Source of the DNA: Sanderia malayensis
Lineage: Eukaryota > Cnidaria > Scyphozoa > Semaeostomeae > Pelagiidae
Reading direction: 5' to 3'
Assembly (NCBI GenBank): GCA_013076295.1
Contig: RQOL01000772.1
Location: 4,183,087 to 4,247,086 of the forward strand
Length of the DNA stretch: 64,000 bases
Shown here in pieces: positions 34,043-45,400 of the stretch (its first letter is position 1; the number at the start of each line of letters is the position of its first letter). A program made the translations under genes and the position numbers. The notes under the pieces are model-generated. The model was not told the origin of the DNA and ran no database searches. It worked only from the letters and a program-made list of their open reading frames with translations.

Positions 34043-37000
34043 ATATTTCAGCGACTACAAACTGGAGTCCATGTGCAATATCGTATCAATTTTGTGCGTG
34101 ATCATGTTGTATCCAGTCTTTCTGTCAACATGAAGGCTTCAGGAAAGCATTGGAATTAGTCCGGTATACATGATCGCTTTTGGTGAATAGTCTCTACTGC
34201 TTCGGTATTTGTACGTGACATATTCTGGGCCAATTGATTTTCTTGGACCAGTAAACATTTCGACTTCTGAGACAGGAAAACGTTTCGACTTCTTAGACAA
34301 AGAATTATGCGATTTCTGAGGCAAGGAACATTTCGATTTCTGAGAGACAGAAGATTCAGATTTCTGAGACAGGGAACATTTATTTATGAGACAGGGAACA
34401 TTTCGATTTCTGAGAGAAAAGATTCAAATTTCTGAGACAGGGAACATTTATTTGTATTCCTTGCATATTTGGCCTCATATTCCGTGTAGATAATTCGGAT
34501 TTATTCATAAAATCGCAGTCCTTTGCGAGGTTTAGTATTAAACAACGAACATTGTAAATATCTAAATGTTTTGCAGGAAGTTTTATAATGTACTAGTACC
34601 CTTCTTATTGAGTATGAAAATGTATGCGTGTAAAACAAGCGTTCCTTGTACTTTTTACATCAGTGCAACTTCAAATATGCATCACAATTTGTTCAATTTT
34701 CTATTTCTTTTCGCCCATCCATCCAACAAACTCGCAAGAAAGAAAGAGGTACAGAAATGCAGAATCATTTTGATTATGCCTTGATGCTATGGGGTTATTG
34801 AGTATGTTATCTTGGTGTCTTTTTTCCAATCTAGTGGTTTGCATACAACATGCCACAGAATGTTGCAGTTGAAATGTGGCATGTTTGCGCAGGATCTCAA
34901 TGCCAGAACAAATGATGCAAATGCTATTGGTAATGAATTAATGACATGAGATTTTTAAAAGTCGTGTGGATGACCGCACTCTCCCCGATTACTTTAGCGT
35001 TTCTATTTTCAAACATTCTGGTCTATAACCTCATTTCTAAGGGTTATAAATGGCAACATGCAGCGAATTTTCCTTCTGCTCATTTTTTCATTCATTTTTC
35101 ATTTCATTCTTCTAAACATACGATTGTGCATGAAGCGTGCAATCATCATGCATCCCGAGATGCATTACGCCGCTAAAACTTATGATTGCTGCAGGTTATG
35201 ATGTCATATCCGTATTTAATATTATCGTAACATCTTTTCAAACTGCATTTATTTATTAATATTTGCCTTATTTTTAGAATCACAGAAGGCTATATCAGAA
35301 AAGTGAAAGGAGAAGAATAAACACAAGGTAATGTGTTTCTAGAAATCTACATGCCATGCTGATCATTGTAAATACACAGATCTGTAACGTTTTCCGTGTT
35401 TTCAGTGATTGTTCAAGTATTGCGCTGCATTTGGCGCTATTAATTGGCTGGATTTCATGTCCGTAGTTCATTCAGGCACAATGATCCAGGACCAAAAGCC
35501 ATGTACCACCAGACTGTTACCAAATAGAGACAGTAGTCAGCATAAACACTCAGATATCCCGCGGTTTCAAACGCAATTACTGACTTCGCTCAGAAGCGTG
35601 TATTTGTTAAGCAGTTCCTATCTCGCTGTGTTCACAGGTCGGAGGTACTGCGACGATAAACGCCTTCGCTTTAGGCCTGGCTGTCAGACATTGTTCCAGA
35701 TTATCAACAGGAAACTAAAACTAGCATGGAAAACTAATAAATGTATTTTTATTGGCCTTTTATATGCTATGATCATTGCGCTACTTTTCTGAGCACGAAA
35801 CCCTGTTCTCCCCGGTCGAACTTGCAGGCAGACTGACTGTAAACCAGCTGCGAGGAGACAATCTTGAAACGTGACGTCATCTTAAGCCTCGTTTACATGA
35901 TCGTCTTTTTGGCGCGAATTTCTGCCCACGCAATCGCTTGCGCGAATTTTGCATTGCATGCGTATGATAATAAGTTGTTGGATCTGATTACCGTGGCTGA
36001 CACGTTTTTTGAGCAAATATTTTCGCACGAACATGACTTTCCTTTGCCGAAATTGAGATTTATATTTGGCAAAAGGCTAATATTAATACGTGGCGCTGGT
36101 TGTGCATACAAAGTTGTTGCAATGCAACCATAACATGATTTATTCAGCAATTATATACGTAGGGAACGCGTGTTTAAGATTGGTTCTCCAAACACTAAAG
36201 CCGGAGATTGTAATTAATTAGATTGGAGCTATGGAAATTGCACTAGTAAACTGTCCGCTCACGCACGTCTAGTTTTTCAAGTTGCTGACAAAACAATCCG
36301 GTTTGTATTTTGTGGTGGTCTTCCATTGCTAAACAAACACGGAGGTTTTTGTTCTGTCAATGTTTCCCTTTTGTTTATCTTTTGCTTTTGCGCTTGCAGC
36401 AATAATACGCTTTTGTGTGTTTAATGCGCTGAAAAAGCATGAATAGTTGCACCTGCCTCTTATCTCTACTTATTTGTGACCATTGATTGTTTGTTGTTTT
36501 ACACTGAATAGAAGAACATGCCCGTATTGATATATAGTATGGGAACATGTTTCGTCTGCCTCCATTTTCAATTATTCCAGTTTTTATTTGCATGGATTTT
36601 ATACATTGTGCATATAAAAAGACATGAGAACTTTTAATTATCAAATTCATTCTAAATATTTACTTTCGAATAAGGCAGAGCAGCCCAACAGCAGTAAGTG
36701 TTTTTAAAACGTGAAATTTATTCAGCTGCAATGGCGAATTTTCATAATTTATCAAGGATGACAAATCTTTAATTCACGTTTGCAAAAAAATACCACGCCC
36801 TTGCTCTAAATTGCATTTTGATCATACAAGACATGATTAAGAAGAACTTCTAGGTTTGCTTTAATTAGCAAAGCCTATACATGCCGACTCTGATTGTTGA
36901 ATACAATTGCAGGTTACAGACTTTTTAAAACAAAAATGGTCAGACATCAAACATGGTCCTTCATCAAACATTGTCGTTTTTCTGTTAAATTTGATGAGAT

Positions 37001-37729
37001 GCACAAAACAAATAAATTGCCATTATGGGAAAATCAATTGTGATGTTTTCTTGCTTAAAATTGAACAAAAGCCTGGATTATTTATACCGAATATAATAGA
37101 TTTATGATTGGCTTGGTGGATGCCTTTGAGACTTTTGAGTTTATGTACTAAATGATTTATTGATGCGATAATAACAAAAGCGAAATGAATAGTTTGTGAA
37201 TCTACATCTGTGCTCTCGAAAAACTTTGTTGCTTTTAACAAACGTATACCTACGGCTGCAGCAGGACCTCGTCGAGAACAAGCCTATTATTCTCAAATTT
37301 ATAAGAAAACTTAAGAGATTTGGACAAGAACGTTTCAAGTATTAAAAAGAAGAAACGAAATACAAAGCATTGAATGAAATATACTGCTGAGAAGGCTTTT
37401 GGAAGATATCGGAGGCCATCCATGGGAAACGAATTTCATACTATTGAAATTGAGATATTGAAATAATACGCAATAATAATACTACTGGGATTCTGACTAA
37501 GGTACCCAACAAAGCAACCGACTTCCATCGAATTACATCGACAATCACAGATCTAGATTACATTCAGGCACAAAAATTGGAAGATATTCAGCTATTGAAT
37601 TTAAAAGACTTTACTCAGAGAACATAAGCTGTTTTTTAAAGCAACAACAATTAGAGCAAGTCACTTAGGGCAGAATACGTCACGTATTTAAGTTAGAATA
37701 CGTCAACAGTATATTAATTACATTAAAGA
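34043..37729. other. region between Hox-like copy A and the GPCR
   Basis: No supported gene. Contains a degenerate tandem repeat at about 34250-34452 built on TTTCTGAGACAGGGAACATT. Open frames at 35409-35792 and 35864-36133 lack any recognisable family feature. Confidence 0.4.
34250..34452. repeat. degenerate ~28-bp tandem repeat
   Basis: Seven or so diverged copies of TTTCTGAGACAGGGAACATT-like units lie about 200 bp after the copy A stop codon, possibly in its 3' UTR. Confidence 0.7.
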
Positions 37730-39385
37730 TTGGGAGGGACAAAGATATCATTTGGACGCGGCACATTGAAGCACGTTAAATACAGTATTTCTCTGTCTAT
37801 TACAGTAATATTGAACATCATGGTACTTTCATTTGCTTGGAGAGTGATTTTAATCATTTTATTCGGTGCTGTTTTCCTGGCTGGCCTGTGTGGAAATTCG
37901 GCACTCTTCATTGTTATAATGACGTCGAAACATTTCCGAAAATTGCTACCAAATTTGCTCATTGCCCACTTGACTGTTGCTGATTTTCTCTTCTGCTTCG
38001 TCAGTAGTCCGTATTTTATCACAGGATTCGCATTCATTCAGCCGCCATTGCAACAAACAGCGAATCGCAACGTAGCAGATAATCTATGCAAGAGTTTCAT
38101 AATGCTGTCCTACGTATTTGGTTTCACAAGGATCTTCTTGCTCGCAATCATGAGTTTGGAGAGATTCGTTGCCATTCTGCACCCTTTCTTTTACAGAACA
38201 CATGGCATTTCTATGTGGAGTGGAGTTCGAGTGTTTGCTATCGTCGGCTATCTGTGGCTACAGGCTATCGCTACGACGTTTCCTGCCGCCATTATTCAAG
38301 GCTGGTCCAAGTACAAAGGAGATTCAACGTCGCTCTGCGAGTTTGTATGGGACAAAAGCAACCTGGCCTACATCCTACCCGTGTTTGCAATGAATTTTCT
38401 AGCACCAGCAGTGATTATATTCTACACGAATCTGAGAGTTTTTCTAATCGCTCGAAAGCAGAACAGACGTTGTGTGAATGTGACGAACAACCGAGATAGT
38501 CATCGTAAAGAATCAAGCTCCGAAAACAAGACCGATAATATCGATAATATCGATAATGTCGATAATAATGATGATGATGAAGATGGGACCTTTAAGCAGA
38601 AGGGGTGCTCAGCTAAAAAGCATAACAGACGTTGTTTGAATGTGACGAACAACCAAGATAGACTTGGTAAAGAATCAAGCTCTGAAAATAAAACCGATAA
38701 TATCGATAATGTCGATTATATCGATAATGATGATGATCATGAAGATGGCACCTTTAAGCAGAAGGGGTTCTCAGCTAGAAGGCATAACAGACGTTGTGTG
38801 GATATGACGAACAACCAAGATAGACTTGGTAAAGAATCAAGCTGTGAAAATAAAACTGATAATATCGATAATAATATCGATAATGATGATGAAGATGGGA
38901 CCCTTAAGCAGAAGTGGTGCTCAGCTAGAAAGCATACAGACATCCCAAAGCCAACACTTGATAATTTTGCTGCTTTCTCGAAGAGCTCAAATGATGCCAC
39001 AGCAATTGTTGCACTGAAAGATTTAAAAGCAGATTCTTTTTCTAGCACTTCGAAGGATTTATCCTCTAAGAAAACCAGTAAAAAGCTAAATAATCATAGC
39101 TGTTTTCGAAACAAAAGCAAAGTCGATGTCAAATACAAGGCCAAAGATTTAACGACATTTTTCTCGACATTGAGTGTTGTGATTTTGTTTTTTGCGACAT
39201 GGTTGCCATTTGTGATCACAGCATTGTTGGAAATGCTCTTACGAAGAACCTTTCCTCTTCCAGTTGACTTGTTTACATCGATATTAACGGTGACTAACTC
39301 AGCCATTGCCCCTTATGTTATTTTTGGTACAAGACGGGAAATTAGAAGATCTTTCATGGACAAAATATTTGGACAGAACAGTTGA
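37730..39385 (+). CDS. class A (rhodopsin-like) G-protein-coupled receptor, single exon
   Basis: An uninterrupted frame of 551 residues. Seven hydrophobic segments: TM1 about 38-62 (CGNSALF), TM2 73-97 (LIAHLTVADFLF, with the conserved Asp), TM3 118-142, TM4 164-188, TM5 212-238, TM6 477-502 (ATWLPF, replacing CWxP), TM7 511-533 (NSAIAPYVIF, a variant NPxxY). Cys120 and Cys203 can form the usual TM3-ECL2 disulphide. The DRY motif is replaced by ERF (SLERFVAI). The third intracellular loop is very long (about 241-470) and contains three 54-residue tandem repeats. Ligand unknown. Met1 or Met31 could be the start; no signal peptide is needed. It lies in the same orientation between two Hox-like genes, which need not mean functional linkage. 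Confidence 0.9.
   Translation: MGGTKISFGRGTLKHVKYSISLSITVILNIMVLSFAWRVILIILFGAVFLAGLCGNSALFIVIMTSKHFRKLLPNLLIAHLTVADFLFCFVSSPYFITGFAFIQPPLQQTANRNVADNLCKSFIMLSYVFGFTRIFLLAIMSLERFVAILHPFFYRTHGISMWSGVRVFAIVGYLWLQAIATTFPAAIIQGWSKYKGDSTSLCEFVWDKSNLAYILPVFAMNFLAPAVIIFYTNLRVFLIARKQNRRCVNVTNNRDSHRKESSSENKTDNIDNIDNVDNNDDDEDGTFKQKGCSAKKHNRRCLNVTNNQDRLGKESSSENKTDNIDNVDYIDNDDDHEDGTFKQKGFSARRHNRRCVDMTNNQDRLGKESSCENKTDNIDNNIDNDDEDGTLKQKWCSARKHTDIPKPTLDNFAAFSKSSNDATAIVALKDLKADSFSSTSKDLSSKKTSKKLNNHSCFRNKSKVDVKYKAKDLTTFFSTLSVVILFFATWLPFVITALLEMLLRRTFPLPVDLFTSILTVTNSAIAPYVIFGTRREIRRSFMDKIFGQNS
38462..38938 (+). repeat. 162-bp coding tandem repeat (three copies) in the GPCR third loop
   Basis: Repeats start at 38462, 38624 and 38786, each with AACAGACGTTGT. 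Each encodes NRRC, then TNN.D, a SSENKTDNIDN segment, an Asp run and DGT.KQK; the third copy is about four residues shorter. Confidence 0.92.
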
Positions 39386-39634
39386 TTACATATATCTGTT
39401 TTGCGTAAATTCAAGTAAACTTATTTTTTTATAAGAATACTTGAAGTAAAACACTTAAGAAACTGATTTCATTTGCAAAATGTATAAAAATCTAAGATTC
39501 ATAATTTTTATTTAATATTTTGGCCAGATTGAGTAGAATTTACAATCAATAATTTAACTACACAGTGATTGAACCCCAGGGAACTCTTAAGAAACTGGGG
39601 CTCTGAAATTTTCTCATGCCTTAAGAAATTGAAA

Positions 39635-39973
39635 TACACCCATTTTTTTATAAGAAACCCTTTATAGGCCTCTATTTTCAAAACTCAAGAAACTTTGGTA
39701 GGAGATTTTGTGCGACTGAAAAAAGTTAAGAAACTTTTTATGTTGTTTTAACGAGAGAAAATGTTAAAAACAACTTGCGCACTTCATTCCCACAGATTTG
39801 TAACAAATCTCAACAATGTTAAGAAACTTGCTAAGAAACTTTTCGTACCATAATTAGGTACGAAACCCTAAGAAACTAAGAAACCCTGGTACGAACATTT
39901 TGCATAGTTTCTTATAAAAAAAAATTGGTACCCAATGTCGAAGTTTGTTTCTTAAAAGGAAAAGCAGGTGTAT
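39635..39973. mobile_element. TACACCC-ended MITE, copy 2 with altered right end
   Basis: Starts TACACCCATTTTTTTATAAG; the body matches copies 1 and 3. The usual right end is disrupted after TTATAAAAAAAAATTGG, but a second CTTAAAAGGAAAAGCAGGTGTA at 39951-39973 supplies a terminal GGTGTA, suggesting a small insertion or duplication at the end. It lies 250 bp after the GPCR stop. Confidence 0.8.
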
Positions 39974-40732
39974 CAAAAGGAAAACAGAATACCAGTCGAT
40001 ATGAAATAAATCTGATATGCTTCAGAAGCTTCCTGAGATATTTAATCCCTGCCATTTCTTCTATTTATTTGTGAATGTATGCGTTTGAACAGTTGACAAA
40101 ACTATGCAAGCATATTATCAATTTCATTGTATGAAAGTTAGAAAGGGAATTATAAGTTATAGAATCGTAAATTATAAAATGCATTATTTATTGACTTTGA
40201 AAGCTTATTAATTTATTTATTAAATAAAACAGCGCCATAGAGGTAGGAGAATGAAAATATAGAGATACAATTATAAAAACACAGAGATGACATTTTTTAT
40301 CAGGGCAGCACTCAAACTTTTTTTAGCAATTTCTCAATTGCAGTACTTAATGCTTTCTTAGCATTAATTGACAAGGTTCTCGTTTGCGAACATTCGTATT
40401 GACGAAGTAGAATGATATGTTACGAATGAAGATCATTTTTAACATTATGTATTGATATATAATACACATTACATTGCATATTATAGTCACAACATTAAGT
40501 ATTTCATGCTTGTACGGCAAATTCTTATAAATTTTTGAGTATCTTAACTTTTTTCAACTTTTTCAGGTTTCAAGCATCTAGCACTGAACTTTTTTACCTT
40601 AGGGGTCGGCAGCTACCGTTCATAACTAAGATAATTGTTTAGTTTACAATCTATGCCTCGCAAATTGGCTTTTTTATCGAAATCACTCTTAACAATCGGA
40701 CCAGATAGACAACGTACGACCAAAAACAGTAG

Positions 40733-40770
40733 GAAAGCTAACCTTCCATTACAGTGGAGGGTTAGCTTTC
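40733..40770. other. short near-perfect hairpin
   Basis: GAAAGCTAACCTTCCA pairs with TGGAGGGTTAGCTTTC around a six-base loop, with a single T-G wobble. Confidence 0.75.
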
Positions 40771-42442
40771 ACTATTACATCATCACGTTTCGTTCTTCTG
40801 ACTTGCGCATGGTAACCCTAATCAAATTTCACGGAGCTTGTGGCGTCCTTCGCGTGTTTTGAAGCCTGTTGGGAAAAATACAGAATTTGTTTGATAACGC
40901 CCTAAACCCCCCCCCCCACGCCCCGTCCCCCCTGCCTGGCCCCCACTGCTTCGACCAGCCGAGTTCTGCCTTCATATAAAAAAACGTGTGCTCATATGGA
41001 GGCTCCTATTTCAATGTGCAACGCATGTTATATTCTACTGTCCTTGTGATATTCGCTCCCCCTCATCAGTATCTCACTTTTTCCATCACGCAATTGCAAT
41101 CCACGAGCAGCAGTGTGAAATTTACTTTTCAGCTCAAACTCTGCAATTTTCACTCGCAATTTGCCTAACAGAGAAAAGCTGAGTTTGAGATGAAAGTATC
41201 ATACAACAAAGTTTGCACATGGTGATGCAAGCTGAGTATTGACTTTGCTGTGTTTTCGTTTCATCTGCAGGCGGGGCAAAAAGAGGAGAAAAGTGGCAGT
41301 CAAGTCATGCTTTGAAATTTGGTGTTTGGACCCATTTTTTGTTTTTGGGAATTTGGAATCACACGAATATAAGAGCACATTAAAAACATGGACAGTTTGA
41401 ACTGCTTTTGAAGAATTCCAGAGAACAGAGGAAAATGTGAGTAAGATTATTCTTTTTTATGTTTTTCTTTGATGAACACTTAATGCTCCTTCGAAGTTCC
41501 TTCGAACGCTCCTACAAAGCTTCTTTAGTTTTTCCTCGATGCGCCTTCGCAGTTTGTCGAATACGCTTCGGCTAAGCCCCGGGACGCTCAAATGGCTTCT
41601 TGTCTGTTAAGGGGGGCGCTTAATCGAGGAGGGCGCTTATTAAATTGACTTTGACTTATCTTTATTGTTATAGAGTGAGATAGTTCTTTAATGTATCTTG
41701 TTCCAGTAAGAAGTAAAAAAAGAAATTGATGACAATAGGGATTACACACTTCAATCTTTCTTGTATTAAGACTGGCTTATAGAAACTAAAATGAAATTTA
41801 TATAAAACTGCAATATATTATCCTCGAGGGGTGGAGCTTAATCAAAGCATTGTGTTTTCGTCTACAGTTTTAAACAAACATACCTTCCATCGAAGCTCCT
41901 CCACAGAACTTTCAAATTTCAATCATTCCCCTTTACAGCTATTGTTATCAGGGCTCCTCCACAGCTCGTCCAAAATCCACCCTCCGCTCGTCATAGCTCG
42001 GCTCTTCAGCTGAAAAATGTTCTTGCTATCTGGGACTTTTAGTATCCCTGTTTGAGTATGAATACCTAACAAAACTATTACCGTCAGTATGGTACAGGGC
42101 GTAGCAACTTATCTCAGGCATCGATACCGGCAATAATGCTTGAATAGACAAGAGAGTCCTTTTAATAACCACTGTTGTGGTCGTGGGTTTTTCGCAAGGC
42201 TATTGACTGTACCGTCAGGTTTCCGTTAAGCTTTGTCATAAATCTGTAAATAGCCAATGAGATACTCTTGACTTTTACATAATTATCCGCTGAGGTGAAT
42301 AATAATGAAAAGTGGTAATCTGCGAGTTGAACTGGCCAGGGTCGGCAACACAACTGCATGATAAAGGCCAAAGGAAAAGCTGTCAAACGAACACTCCTTG
42401 CTACAAAGGCTGTTGCCATCATTGGAGCAGGCTGGAATCACA

Positions 42443-45400
42443 ATGTACTCTCTTGGATACAACAGCAATCTCTCCCATTGCTCGTTTTGGGGTAACAGTA
42501 GGGCAAGGCAAGACACGGGCCAACCCAATGGATACTACCCTCCAATAAATCAAGCCATGAATGGATTGGCCACTTCTAACCCCATATATCAATTGGAATC
42601 TATGGTAAGCCAGAACTCGCCACTAGGTCTTGTTACTGCTTCTTCTACATCACGACAAGGTATTCAGCGAAACAATTACCCAAGTTGTAGCCGATATTTG
42701 TACAATGCTAACGCGTACAACCAAGATTTGCCGGTGCCGCAGCGAAGAGACTGGCAGTGGAGACGGTACAACGATGAGGCACTCGGTGAGTTGTGCTCGT
42801 GGTTACAGACGGCTGAATCGACGCTCTCTTCGTCATCTTCAACTTGCCATCCTTCGAGAGTTGAGGCAAGAAATAGTTGCGCCTTGCTTAGGCCTTCTTT
42901 GGCACCGCCGAAAGACAGAAGGGTGTCAAGCACAGATGAAGAGAAACCATCGAAAAAGAGTCGACAATCGCCAGGAAAAAAGACAGAAAAGGGTGAGTTT
43001 TGTTTGATGTTGTTTCACATTGCTCTGATGCTTGTTTAGGACACGTAGAGTAGGGCTGTTGACGCTACACGCACGCAACAAAATGACAGTCAGAGGAAAA
43101 TCTTTTCTGTTCACAATGTTTTAGATGCCTTATTTCGGCATCTAAAACATTGTATATTGGAACATATTTCTTGATATCAAGAAACGTTTATTTCAAAATA
43201 TTGTTAACTGTGCCACTTCAGTCATTTCTTCGGTGTTTGTGACACGAGTTTGGCGACCGAAATTAGGTATCTGGTTAGTTATTATCAGTCGGTAAAAAGC
43301 ATCGTTGATCTTGGTACTTATTTAAAGCTGAGATCCACTTCATTTCTCAGAAATAGACTTAGGAACTCCTACCGACTTCCAAATCAAACTTTCCTAGTTT
43401 TGTTCAAAGTTTTAGCGTGAAATTCGGCTGATCAATTCAGTGCGCCCTTTTGATATTTTTGTGTTCAAATTTGACACCTTGTGAACGCATTTGAATTCTC
43501 AAAACATGTTGCAACATCACAGTTTAACCAGACCAATGTGCCAAAAACATAAAGAATCGTTGAAATAAGGCGAGTCAGTGTACTCTAGATGGTAGACAGC
43601 AGAAACATTTTGTTAGATTTATGGCCTACTTATTTGATTTGGTTGTTATTATATCTTTAACTAATTCGCCAACTTCACACATATCAACTATCAAGTGCCA
43701 GACATTTGTGTTCCATTTGCACTTTTCAAGCTAACGTATAACTGCTGAATAATTTTCCATCATTCTTTATGCCCTCTTACGTTTCAATTTGTGATGTAAA
43801 GCCCGTTGTTGCTTGTTTAAACCTTTAATTATGTCCAGATACACTTTTAAAGCTTGCTAGTGCATTGTGATTTTGCTGTTAAAGTGTCTGCAACATTCCT
43901 CTTTCACTGAAACTCTTTAGATAAACTACAATGTCTTCTTTCATTGCTTAGCTTTTGTTCAGTGACAATATAGAACCTATTTTAATTGCTAACAAATCTT
44001 TGATAATGCTTCATATGAAATACAAAATACAAAATACAAATATATACTAAAATTGGAAATTTCTTGTACAGAAGTAGTATAGCTTCTGCAAGTGGAATAT
44101 TTATTTTTTAGTGTCTTTGAATACGCTTAGAAATAGATGTACATTTTAATAATTTACCTTCCAATGCTCTTAAAAGCAATATGTAAAAATTTTTTAAATG
44201 TGTAATCCAATAAAGTATTGTATAGTCTTACAAAGCGTCATGTTCATCCCACTTTAATTGTAACGGCAGCAGAAATTTCTTTGACTCCTTGAGTCCATTA
44301 CGTTCACGAAGAAAGTCACGCAGTTCTTTTTTTTCGCATCACAAAGTACTTTAAATATTCCATATTCTTCTACTGGACTGTGCCTTTGTTTTCCAACCCT
44401 CTGCAACATTTCCAACCAACATGCTTGTGCCACATTAAACCAATTTAGTGACGCAGTTTCTTCCGTAAATGTTTCGAGCTTGAAGTAAGGAATTCCCGCT
44501 TGATTTTTTGAAAGCTACTTAGCTATTCTTTGCCATATAGCATGTTGCCTCTAAAGCACTGAAGCATTAGATGTGACGTCTTTCAAATATGTTTATTCCT
44601 TGCTTCTTGCCACATAAACGGTCGCTAAAATAGTCTTCATAATAATTCTGGCTCTGTCAAGCCTAAGCAAACACTATGTAGACTTTGAGAGACAAAGCTA
44701 TTAGAATTTTCGTGATCAACAAGTGTTACAATGTTGTGCTGATTTTCTCGTCCCCTTGTAAAAGGCAGCGTATTTGGCACCAATCGCTTATCGACAGCAC
44801 GAATCTGCTCGCCGTTAAAGCAAATTTAAGATCTGTTTTTAAGAACCCTTTCGTGTTGTTTTGTACTCAGGCTAGTTGCTTGATGTAATGGTCTTTTTCT
44901 GGTTGTAATTATTGTCTTTTTTCTCTATCACGCAGCAATTAAGAAGCAGTAAATCTTCAAAGAATGCTTTTTGTTTTTCTTTAAGTGATCACGCATGGAA
45001 TGCCGGTCCTTTATGGCATCGTGTTCGTCTGAACTAAAATGAAAGTCTCCTGCAAGATTTTGGATTTTAATTTTACTTTATATTTTATAGCTAACATTGA
45101 TATTAAAGCTGTATGGATTGTGTACGGCTATCATTTCCATGATGTCCCTATGAGAATTGCTCCAGTTATTCTTTGGGTTTTACACCCATTTTTTTTATAA
45201 GAAACCCTTTATGAGAAACCATAGGCCCCTATTTTCCAAACTTAAGAAACTTTGTTGGGAGATTTCGTGTGACTGAAAAAAGTTAAGAAACTTTCTATGT
45301 TATTTTAACGAGAAAAAATGTAAAAACAACTTGCGCACTTCATTCCCATAGATTTGTAACAAATCTCAACAATGTTAAGAAACTTGCTAAGAAACTGTTC

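Larger units (their letters stand above)
39386..42442. other. region between the GPCR and Hox-like copy B
   Basis: No supported gene. Holds MITE copy 2 (39635-39973), a near-perfect hairpin (40733-40770), a C-tract around 40910, and a short fragment resembling the GATTAAACGCCC element near 41610-41645. Confidence 0.4.
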
